47,119 nt of DNA from Guillardia theta CCMP2712. Taxonomy: Eukaryota > Cryptophyceae > Pyrenomonadales > Geminigeraceae. Position numbers and translations under genes: made by a program. Numbering within the stretch: position 1 is the first letter of the stretch; the number at the start of each line of letters is the position of its first letter. The stretch covers positions 98,156 through 145,274 of the forward strand of contig NW_005434617.1 in NCBI RefSeq assembly GCF_000315625.1. Direction: 5' to 3'. The notes beneath the pieces are model-generated. The model was given only the letters and a program-made list of their open reading frames with translations. It did not search any database and was not told the DNA's origin. Below are positions 24,295 through 34,123 of this stretch, in pieces.

Positions 24295-27200
24295 ATGGGC
24301 TCGTATCAGAAGCTGTTAGGATTATCCAGACTCAGCTCTATCCCCAATGTCGCCAACCCCTTCTACACCTTGCAGAAATCTTTGCAGCAAAATCGACGGA
24401 ATCGCATACTTGCAGGAAGCATAAGACAGTCATCAAGTTATGTCGAAGAGATGCGACGAGCGTGGGAGAGGGATCCCAGTTCCGTGCACGACTCATGGGT
24501 GTCCTACTTTGAAAAGTATAGCTCGATACCGACCACGCACGCTCCAAGCCTTTCAAGTCTGCCGAACTCTGACGAATTACAGAAGATTGCATCGGACCAT
24601 ATCAAGATGTTGTTGTTCATCAGATCCTACCAAGTGCGGGGTCACTACATGTGCAAGTTTGACCCCCTAGGAATCAACGATGCGAATCTGCATGTGGATA
24701 AGTTTAGTTATCGTGGAAGCCAGGAGCAGGCTGACAGTGTCCCCAAGTTTTTGGATTATCGAACATACGGCTTCACAGAAGCGGATCTTGAAAGGGAGTT
24801 TTACTTGAATGCAAGCGTCAGTGGCAGGGGGGGTCTGATAGGCAGTAAAGAGAAGAAGAAATTGAAAGAGATTATCCAGATCATGAAAGAAGCTTATTGT
24901 GGCACGGTGGGTGTGGAATTCACGCATATTGCAGACCTTGAACAGCAAAACTGGATTCGATCAAAGTTTGAGAAACCCAAGAAATTTGAATTCGATGAAC
25001 AAGCCACACTCCGAGTACTTGATCGCTTGATTTATTCTGTTCAGTTCGAGAGTTTCTTGGCTACTAAGTACAATACCACGAAGCGTTTTGGCTTGGAGGG
25101 TGTCGATTCGTTGATTCCAGGTATGAAGGCGATGATCGATACGGCGGTGGAACTCGGCGTTGAGTCAATCGATATCGGGATGCCGCATAGAGGTCGCCTG
25201 AATGTCTTGGCGAATGTTATGCGTAAGGTACGAAACCGGTTGATTTCTTGCGTTTATCTTTGACTTGTTTGACTTTTGCAGCCCTTGGAGGAAATGCTGT
25301 ACGAATTCATGGAGGGAACGATCACTGCAGATGCTGAAGGCCATTTGCTTGGCTCCGGGGATGTGAAATATCACCTTGGGTTTACCATGGATCGCCCAAC
25401 ACATAGCAATAGGAATGTTCACATTTCCTTGTGCGCAAATCCCTCGCACTTGGAGGCAGTCAACCCCATCGTGGAAGGAAAGACAAGAGCGAAGCAACAT
25501 TACTCAGGAGACACGGAAAGGAAGCGATGCATGAGCGTGGTGCTCCATGGAGATGCAGCCTTTGCAGGTCAGGGGGTCGTCTACGAGACATTGGAGCTCT
25601 CTGACATCAAAGGATATACCACTGGTGGCACCATCCACATCATCGCAAACAATCAGATTGGTTTCACGACGGATCCTCGATTTTCAAGGTCATCACCTTA
25701 CTGCACAGATGTCGCTAAGTCGGTGGGTGCGCCCATTTTCCATGTCAATGGTGATGACCCAGAGGCTGTTTGCTGGGTCATGTCCTTGGCTGCGGAATTT
25801 CGACAGACATTCCGCAAGGATGTGGTGGTGGACATCGTCGGTTACAGGAGGCATGGCCATAACGAGATCGATGAGCCCATGTTTACTCAACCTCTGATGT
25901 ATAAAATCATTAAGAAGCATCCTGACGTTCTCAAGATCTACTCCGACAAGCTGGTTGCTGAAGGACGTGTCACTCGGGAGAAGGTTGAAGAGATGAAGGC
26001 AGCTGCTAACACAGTCTTCAACGAAGCCTTCGAGAAGGCCAAGGACCCGAACTATCGCCCCCCGCCTTCTGCTTGGTTCGGTACTCAGTGGAAGGGCTAC
26101 AAAACCAAGTTTCAGTTGGGAAAGAATGACGAGACTGCTGTCCCTAAGGACACCTTGCAGTCCATTGGGGAGAAGATATCTGCTGTGCCCCAAGGCTTCA
26201 ACATTCATCGCAAGTTGGAGAAGATGATGCGCGACAAGCGAAAGGCTGTTTGCGATCAGGAGAAGGGGATCGACTGGGGAACTGCTGAGGCCCTTGCATT
26301 CGGAAGCTTGTTGTTGGAAGGCACCCATGTTCGACTGTCAGGGCAGGATGTAGAAAGAGGGACGTTCAGCCACAGGCATGCAGTGCTCCACGATCAGAAG
26401 AACGAGACCAAGTACATTCCGCTCAACAACTTGTCTCCCAACCAAGCTATGTTTGCCGTTTTCAATTCTAACCTCTCTGAGTATGCTGTCCTTGGATTTG
26501 AACTGGGATATGCCATGGAGAATCCCAACTCACTCGTGTGCTGGGAGGCTCAATTTGGAGATTTTGCCAATACAGCACAGGTGATTATCGACCAGTTTAT
26601 CAGCAGCGGAGAGCAGAAGTGGCTGAAAGGCTCCGGACTCGTCATGCTCCTGCCCCATGGATTCGAAGGTCAAGGACCTGAACATTCCTCAGCAAGGCTG
26701 GAGAGATACCTTCAGATGTGTGACGATGACCCTGATTACATTCCTGAGATGGAGGACACAGGGGTGCGACAGATCCAAGATGTCAACATGCAGGTCGTCA
26801 ATCCGTCCACCCCCGCCAACTACTTCCACCTGCTGAGAAGACAGATCCGCAGAGATTTCCGCAAGCCTCTGATCTGCATCAGCCCCAAGTCTCTCCTTCG
26901 TCATCCTCAATGCCAGTCCGATCTCTTGGATTTCTACGACAACAAGGGATTCCAGAGGGTTTTGCCGGACAGCCTTGAGGACATCGTTCCCGACAAAGAA
27001 GTTCAACGACTTATTCTCTGTTCTGGAAGAGTGTATTACGACTTGGCTGCGGAGAGAGACAAGCGCAATGTAAAGGATGTGGCTATCGTGAGGATCGAGC
27101 AGATTTGCCCCTTCCCCTACGACCGTGTCGGGCAAATGTCTATCCGATACCCCAATGCAGAGATCTTCTGGGTGCAGGAGGAGCCGTTCAACCAGGGAGC

Positions 27201-27524
27201 TTGGGGTTACGTGCAGGTGATCGCCGAGTCTGTTGCTGCCTCCACCCTTCTGACGTTCTGTACAGCCTCGCATCGCCACAGCCCTTCGTGATCTTAACGG
27301 TAAAGAAGCCTTCTACGTCGGTAGAAATGCGGCAGCTTCTCCTGCCACTGGAAGTCCAGCCATCCATCAAGCCGAGCTGGTGAGCTGAGGATTGTGCGTG
27401 CGACCTGTTCGACGGATTGACTTGGGTGCAGGATCGTATCCTAGAGGATGCGTTTGCCCCTAACTACAAGCACGAGCAATGGCAGTGGAGGCTGTCGGAC
27501 TTGCTCAGTAAGACCAAGAAGTGA
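24295..27524 (+). CDS. OGDH: 2-oxoglutarate dehydrogenase E1 component, mitochondrial
   Basis: Thiamine-diphosphate E1 subunit of the TCA-cycle 2-oxoglutarate dehydrogenase complex. It decarboxylates 2-oxoglutarate and passes succinyl to E2. Four exons: 24295-25227, 25282-27216, 27266-27379 and 27432-27524, all GT-AG, with introns of 54, 49 and 52 nt. The product is about 1,025 residues, the usual length. The ATG at 24295 begins a basic presequence (MGSYQKLLGLSRLSS). The E1 N-terminal motif follows (VEEMRRAWERDPSSVH), then GMPHRGRLNVLANV, the ThDP/Mg loop GDAAFAGQGVVYE with NNQIGFTT, YRRHGHNEIDEP, GTFSHRHAVLHDQ, and the C-terminal YVGRNAAASPATGS with QWQWRLSDLLSKTKK. All key blocks are intact. 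A GTG-started extension at 24250 is not needed. Confidence 0.97.
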
Positions 27525-28474
27525 GCTCAGTTCGGGTTGACCACGACGTGTATTAAATGTTTCACTCATGCCCTGGACGTAGCTCAGACTACAGGCCACA
27601 GCCCTGCTGCCTTGTCGTGTGTACTCCCGACCTGGACAAGACGCGTCAGGGATCACTTGACAAAGATGGACTTTAATCTGCGGGTCGTTGAACAGGTCTT
27701 GCCCATTGTCTGAGCAGACCATGCCTGATAACCCTAGAAACTCTCTTGCACCTTGCTAGACCGGCGCACTCATCCAAACTCAGTGCGCCGGTGAGTAGAG
27801 TGCGGGAAGGATGGACAAGAAGCAAACTTACCATCGCCTTCCTTCAACCATCTTGATGTCGACCAGCACCACTGTTGGGCCATGACAAGCTGCGCACCTG
27901 CACGTTCTCAGGTCAGAAACACGAAGGATGCAGATCAGGAGTAGGCACGCAGAACAAGGCAGACAAGGAACTGAAGAGAGAAGAGAAGTGACAGACGAGG
28001 AGAACTGTGGGCTCTTTAATAGTATGGGCTCTCATTCGTCTGAGAGGACCAAGTGGAGAAGAGCCCGCGGGTTGTCTGGCCCGCTGCTGGTTTACCAACA
28101 AGAGAATATAGGCAGCAGAAGTAAGATATGCACTCATGGAAGGAGTGACATCAGGCAAGCTGCCATAGCAACACACAAACAAGTTCAGGACTGGATCTTG
28201 CGAGCTGAAATTCTGATTCAAGCACATGCTGCTTGAACCAGACTCAACAGCCGCGGACTTTCGCAACATCGAGTAAGGAAAGAGGAAAACTAGGTGTCCC
28301 ACTTCCTGTCGCAATAGAGTTGCAACACACAGGCAGACGTGATCGCAACAAGAATAGAATATTACCTTGACACAGCAGTGGTTCTCAACTTTGATCGTAC
28401 GCAATGAAGTACTCAGTGACAGGAGTAGGCCAGCATAACATTATCGCTCGGGATGTCTCATCCAGCATGCTCCA
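27525..28474. other. Intergenic region between convergent OGDH and SPRY genes
   Basis: Both flanking genes end here, so most of it is 3' UTR and terminator DNA. The only clear structure is the 11-bp-stem hairpin at 27760-27792. Minus-strand ORFs at 27441-27722 and 27913-28404 show no recognisable protein. Confidence 0.6.
27760..27792. repeat. Perfect 11-bp inverted repeat (hairpin)
   Basis: accggcgcact is followed after 11 bases by its exact reverse complement agtgcgccggt. The stem is GC-rich and lies 236 bases past the OGDH stop. It could fold in the 3' UTR or act as a 3'-end or boundary signal, or be chance. Confidence 0.75.
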
Positions 28475-29065
28475 TCATCTCTCGGTGTCTTTGCTCTTGG
28501 AGAGCACAGTGACCTGGTCACCTGCGGTGCACATCTGAACGCTGAAATACACGCTCCCGCTCCTCTGGAGCTTCCCGGGGATGTCGAGGCCGTTTTTCGA
28601 GAAGTGAAGGAGCTTCCCTCTCAAATGCACCCCCACCACATCGCCTTCCCCGTAGCCCGACGTCACAGCTGACGTATGGGTGCTCCTCTCCCTCTGATCT
28701 CCAGTGAACACCCCGTTCCCAATGTACCAGACCGAGCCTACGTTGCTGCGATCGAACCAGTTCATTCCCGTTGTCGCTGTCTGGTTGATCATCTGCATGA
28801 CCCCGAGGCGAATCGAAGTGACGCCCATCTTGTCGATCCGGACCTTCCAGTCCCCATCGCTGGTCTCGTGGATCGGATCCCCGTACCTACAGCTCTGTGA
28901 GCAGGTCGATGGTGGAGAGGACAGGGCGAGGAGGACAGAGAAGGTCTCAAGAGCGCATAGGAAGTGTTGTTAGCACCTTGCTGTGTGCCATGCCTCGCTG
29001 TCGCGGCTCTTCACCGCGATCGCGGTGGTCCCCTTCGCCGCGATCCCCACCATCTCCCCCCACAT
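28475..29065 (-). CDS. Small SPRY-domain protein
   Basis: Exon 1 is 28977-29065 (MWGEMVGIAAKGTTAIAVK) and exon 2 is 28475-28886, joined in phase across a 90-nt GT-AG intron to give RYGDPIHETSDGDWKV. The product is about 166 residues and is almost entirely one SPRY/B30.2-like beta-sandwich. It shows SIRLGVMQMI, GSVWYIGNGVF, the core SGYGEGDVVGVHLRGKLLHF, SKNG and SGSVYFSVQM. SPRY domains bind peptides and act as adaptors in ubiquitination or RNA-processing complexes. No partner domain is present here. It converges on the OGDH gene. Confidence 0.75.
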
Positions 29066-31741
29066 AGCCGCACGTGTTGGAGCCTCTCGATACGACCCCC
29101 GGCCTCGAAGGACCACGATAACCCCCTTCCCTGTATCGCTCTGACACCCCTCTTTATGACTATCCAAATACCCCTACTTTACCTCCCTGGACTACCCCGT
29201 ACCCCCTCTTTTGTCTGATGTCGAGGACTGCAATAGCACCCCTGCAGAGCCCAACATGTATTATTCTCATCCCCCTCATATACTACTCATCCCCCTCATA
29301 CACACAATCTCATCCCCCTCATATACAATCTCATCCCCCTCATACAGACTCTTGGAAATCTTGACAGCTTGTTGTGTTTGCTCTCAGGGTTGTTCTACAC
29401 CTCCCCTGTGATGTAACTCAGGGTAGTATCATAGTACCCCTACCATTGACCATCAAGTACCCACCCAAATTCCAGCACTTGCTAGGTACCAGGTCCTTCA
29501 GGTGTTCGATGCGAGGTATTGGGAAAGGGGGTGATTAATAGAGACTTGAAGGGGTGGGTAGCCTGTAAACACTGAAATCGGAAGTTATGAAAGCAGGAGG
29601 ATCGAGGTACTGAAATATTTGCTAGTGATATTTATAAATGATCTCTCACCTTGCCGAGTTACAAAGCGACTGCGTTTTAACCAGGCCTGCCATGAATTGG
29701 ATACCAGGAGGGGGTGGGGTCAGTCATGGTCTATCGTTTGACGAATGACCGAAAAAACCCTCTTTGGAAATCTTGAATCCCAAGTTCGACGCAGAAATGG
29801 CGTGAAACACAACAGAGGACCGAATGATCATTTGAAATTAGTTTTTCAAATTTGATTCTAATGTATCAAAATGTTTGTAATCAGCTCAGGAGTCGAACAA
29901 CAGGGCCGAACATACGTTTGTTACACCGCCAAATAACCTTGGAATTCATTACGGGACAAATTAAATCAATTTAAACAAGCTTTTCAAGGGTATCTTATGC
30001 GTCGATACTTTCACGAAAATGAATCTTTTCATCACTAAAATATTTGTACGCGTCTTTGCATGACCCTACGTGATGCGTTTGGGGCCCTGCTTGCAAAGTG
30101 AGGTACGGGTAGGTACCTTACCTCGCAGAATACTCGATTTGCGGTTCCATTTCTACCCTTGTGATGCAGCTAAGGTTTATAAGTCATCTCATAGTTATTC
30201 ATCGCCATCACCTAATCTTGCGTAGCACGATTGGGGTCGCCAGGCCTGCCTAGTGCCACCTACCCCTGCAAGGTGTCGGATCCACCCCATTGAGCCCTAT
30301 TATTTGAGAGAAAAATTGTACGGAGTAGGTCGCATCTCGCCTACGTACTAGTGACCTAGGACTCCAATAGCACCTTTCACCTAGCTACTAAGAATATTTC
30401 TATGACTTTTGGTCTATCGATTGCTAGGTCAGATCCTATGACCCCCCTGAGATGTTTTTCGGACTTATAAAATGTTTATTAACTTTCTTTACTAGCTACA
30501 ATCACTTATAAATTATGAAAGGGATTGTTATGGAAAATATTTGTACCGGTTTTCTTTACTCATTTCTCTACTCCTGAGACCAAAAAAAAAGTGTAACCCC
30601 CACCCCTACACCTTTATTGCGGGACCCCACCTGTCTCAGACTCCACCCACCCTTGTCCGATTACCTCACCTCCCCGCATCTCTCCATTGTCTCTTTCAGA
30701 GCGTTTGGATCTCCCACCCCCCATATCCACACACCACCCCTACTTTTCATAGATCATAGGCTACACGCTAGTTTGCCTCTTCCACACCCCTTCTTTTTCC
30801 CAACAATCATCACCTTCCCTACACTCTATGGCGGAGGATCTACACTATGATTGATTTTCCTGTAGACGACTTATGATTCTCTTGACCTTTGATACGGAGA
30901 CTGACGGATATTGTCTTCATCCCTCACAAAGAGCTGGTTTGGATATAAACCGGTAGTTATAGAAGCAATACCACCCCTGACCCCTCAATGTGAACTACTA
31001 CCCCTTACCTCCAATCTCTCATCCTGATTTTGAAGTACCCTTAAAAGACCACTACCCCTGTCACTCCCGGTACCCCAGCCTTTGTAAGCCGTACCCCCGA
31101 GATTGTTCCGTGCAATGTATTGCACGATGTGAAATGCAAGAAGCGCTTGTTTGCGTCTTTTCCCTAGTATGCATGCATCGCCGCCTTCTACCAGCGCTCT
31201 CCTCTATCATCAACATTCAGTTGCACAATTGAGCTCATACCTCTTGAGACATCTCGTCTCCTTGTGTGCTCTGATTGATACTGTAGTTGTTGAATCCCTC
31301 CAATCGTGTTAAGAGCAGTTTTTCATTGAGAGTTGGCCGCAGAGCAGGAGAGGCAGGCAGAGAAGAAGAATTTGGAAAATTGATGTTGCGCATTGTTGTT
31401 CTTCGTTTTGTGAGCTCAAAAGGTCTTCGTTTGTTATGGATTCTAGGTCATCATGGTTCCGTATTTGTTTCTGATAATTTCAAACTGCCTGCATTATCAT
31501 TATGTGCATTCCATTTCGTTGTGAGAATGGTTTAGAACGATCAAGAATTACATTGTCTTTGTCAACTACATTTTATCGTGATATCTCATGACCCTCGTTT
31601 ATCTGTGAACCGATTCTGATGTTTTTTCTTGTGCAGTCCGGCTCCACAGCGGCTACATTCACTCAAATTCATTTCGTTTCCCTATGAGCTCTCAGGACGC
31701 GAGATAATCTTGAGTGAGGATCTGATTGATGCACAGTGAAC
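29066..31741. other. 2.7-kb intergenic region with TACCC tracts and AT-rich core
   Basis: 29150-29470 and 30580-31110 are C-rich on the plus strand (ctcatccccctcata, taccccc, ccaccc). Between them, about 29600-30560 is AT-rich with no ORF of note. 31109-31126 is a near-palindrome (cgtgcaat gt attgcacg). 31230-31740 leads into the HAD-like gene. No gene, RNA or mobile element recognised. Confidence 0.55.
29263..29346. repeat. Imperfect tandem repeat of ctcatccccctcata
   Basis: Four spaced copies of ctcatccccctcata with short variable spacers (ctact, cacacaat, tacaat), inside the C-rich tract upstream of the SPRY gene. Confidence 0.75.
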
Positions 31742-33439
31742 ATGGAGTGTTCAAGTGCAAAGAAAGAACCATCGAAACAGATTTCTATTTGTCCCTCCTA
31801 CGGCATGCGATCGTGTTCTCGGCTGTGTAACCTGCAGGCGACTACCTTATGCTTCCTGGTGTTCTCCTGTATTCTGACCGGTCACTGCGGTGCTGTGTGG
31901 TCAAGGACTTCTCCTTCCCAGTTTTTTCATGGAATTGAGCCGGAGTACACATGTGTATATGATGACATCAACGGCTCTCCAGACCTTCTGAGGAAGATCA
32001 ATGTAGCCTACAAGTACAAGAACTATCTGTCGAACCAGAATCAAGCGCTCAAGAGCAAAGTGTCGCATAGTGCGAGCATTCCAACCAAGGCTGGTGAGGA
32101 AGCCATGAGCGAGGACACGATCATGCTTGGCTCTCTAGAGACAGGAGAGCACCGAACACCGCGGGCCCAGCTAAGAAAGCCTTGTACCGAGTGTGTGCCA
32201 CCAGTGTTGAAGCAGGATGAAGAGTTTTGGCACAAGGACGTGGGACAGCGATACAAAGAGCTGGTCCCTCCCAAGAAGAGGTTCAGCTGCAAGTTGCCGC
32301 TTGGAATGTCATCTCAAGCAGATCTGCGAAAAGCTGTACAGGCGGCATCAGTATCGAATTCAGCATCAATATCTCCAACCAACTCCTATCTTGATATTCA
32401 GTCTGCTTCAGGAGAAGAACAAATGCTGGATGAGGTTGTGTTTGTTACTGATCTGGACAAGTGCGCATTTTACGGGAATGATGGAAATGACCTTGGGATA
32501 GCTCTGCAGTGGATGGAGAAGAGCCCGGAGCAAGTAGTGCAGCTCTACGAAATCCTGCTTAATCCCCAGGTCAAAGAGACGTACAAGAAGTTGAAGGCGA
32601 AGGCGAAGAAAGTGAAAGTTGTGATCTACACTATGCGAGCGACGTTCCTCGTGTACAGATCGTGTTTCAGAGACCTGGTGATCCCGCTACAATGGGATCC
32701 GTCGTGGCATGAGGGAGCCCAGGTCTTCTTCCCACCGACAGTTAAGACAGCGGACGATATCTTAAAGTCTTACTCCACACCTTGCCAGCTCCTGGAGGAG
32801 GAGCTTGTCGACATCAAGAAATCTCTTGAGAGGCTTCTGGCTACCAGACAGGTGATTGCCAAAGAGTTGGAACTGGACGATCTCCCGGAGCTAGTTGTTA
32901 CCGCTACTCCAAAAGATCTGGACTCAACAATGTCCCGTCTGAGGCTCCCCAAAGAAAACGCGTTTCTATGGGACGACAACCCCAAGTTGAGGGGAAAGCC
33001 AAAGATTGTCAGCGTCGAGCCCTATGAAGCGCTGCACGAGTCGAAACGAACCGAGCTCCTTGCTTTTCTGGACAGGAATCTGCCGCCGGAGACGCTAGAA
33101 ACGGATCTGGTTGAGTTCATGCTCAGTGCAGACCCCAGGGATCAAGTGCTCACACAGGACGAGGAGTCAGGGAGACTCTGCTACCAGATCCAGATCAACA
33201 ACGCGCAAGACTCGTGGGCGCTTCCTGAGTTGTCATCGAGCCTCTCGAGTAGTGAGAAGGCTGTCGACTCGGACAACAGGGTGATCTTGTCGGCGCCTTC
33301 CAAGGACGGGAACGGGCACCTGTCCCCTGTCACTCCAGACATCGAGGCACTGGAAAGCACGCACTTCCCGGGGCCTGTGATACTGAGGGAAAATCATCAT
33401 GAGGGACTCCTCGGGAAACAATGCGAGAGGGTGCGATGA
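31742..33439 (+). CDS. HAD-superfamily-like protein with N-terminal signal or anchor
   Basis: A single-exon frame of 565 residues from the ATG at 31742 (MECSSAKKEPSKQ). Residues about 32-48 are hydrophobic (TLCFLVFSCILTGHCGA), a signal peptide or anchor. The middle has a divergent HAD-like fold: VVFVTDLDKCAFYG (residues about 231-244, the place of the DxDx motif I), then VKVVIYTMRATFLVYRS (motif II region with Thr) and AFLWDDNPKLRGKPK (acidic motif IV, DD). These are spaced as in small NIF/FCP1-like phosphatases, but the second Asp is followed by Lys-Cys, not the usual Glu/Gly-Thr. A Glu/Leu/Lys-rich helical insert (LLEEELVDIKKSLERLL) sits between motifs II and IV. Catalysis is uncertain. Secretory or membrane location is inferred. 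Confidence 0.7.
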   Translation: MECSSAKKEPSKQISICPSYGMRSCSRLCNLQATTLCFLVFSCILTGHCGAVWSRTSPSQFFHGIEPEYTCVYDDINGSPDLLRKINVAYKYKNYLSNQNQALKSKVSHSASIPTKAGEEAMSEDTIMLGSLETGEHRTPRAQLRKPCTECVPPVLKQDEEFWHKDVGQRYKELVPPKKRFSCKLPLGMSSQADLRKAVQAASVSNSASISPTNSYLDIQSASGEEQMLDEVVFVTDLDKCAFYGNDGNDLGIALQWMEKSPEQVVQLYEILLNPQVKETYKKLKAKAKKVKVVIYTMRATFLVYRSCFRDLVIPLQWDPSWHEGAQVFFPPTVKTADDILKSYSTPCQLLEEELVDIKKSLERLLATRQVIAKELELDDLPELVVTATPKDLDSTMSRLRLPKENAFLWDDNPKLRGKPKIVSVEPYEALHESKRTELLAFLDRNLPPETLETDLVEFMLSADPRDQVLTQDEESGRLCYQIQINNAQDSWALPELSSSLSSSEKAVDSDNRVILSAPSKDGNGHLSPVTPDIEALESTHFPGPVILRENHHEGLLGKQCERVR

Positions 33440-34123
33440 AGGAAAGATGGTGGCGGCGGTGCTATGTGTACAGTATTTCTACATATGTGTTTATTCTTTA
33501 TGTCCTACAGCGAGCGAGCGAGTGGATTGGAGTGGCTGGTGGGTGAAGGACTGTGGGAATGACTATGTTTGTACGTTGGACAGCAGAACATGGTCAGAGT
33601 GATGTAAATTGTGAAGATGTGTGAAGCTAGGCATTTGAGTTTCATTTGTACATGAACAAAACAGTAAAAATCAGCGAAAATGGTTTGATCCGCTTCAAAT
33701 GCACAGCTGCATGTCGAGAACACGGACTATGGGGGAAAGGAGCATGTACACTACACTCGATCTCGAAACGTTGGATGGCGAACGTAGCTGACCTCATCAC
33801 ACATCACAAGAGCAGATGCAACAGGAGAGACAAGGAGAGGTTGACAGTAGTCGTCAGACTGGATGCAGCAGCAAGCTCGTGTACTGTTCCCGATGCGAAT
33901 TCAGTGAGTTCGCGTGAAAATTCAAACGTGTTGATGTGAAGGGGAATGCGCGGAGGGGAGGAGGGTGGAGTTTCAAGAGGAGGAAGAGGGGAATTACCGA
34001 ATGAGAGCCGCTCGTCATGGTAGTTGATAGGCATCCAAGATGTGGTTGTAAGGCAAGCAGTGAGTAGATTTATGGTGATAAAGTCAACAAAGAATATTTC
34101 ATTCATAAGCCGTATTCAGTTGG
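33440..34123. other. Intergenic region between convergent genes
   Basis: Likely 3' UTRs of the HAD-like gene (plus) and the Cys-rich gene (minus). Short GAGC repeats occur at 33511-33524. Nothing else recognised. Confidence 0.6.

Noticed and set aside
27441-27722. Minus-strand ORF overlapping the OGDH 3' end
   Set aside because: It is antisense to the OGDH last exon and has no recognisable domain.
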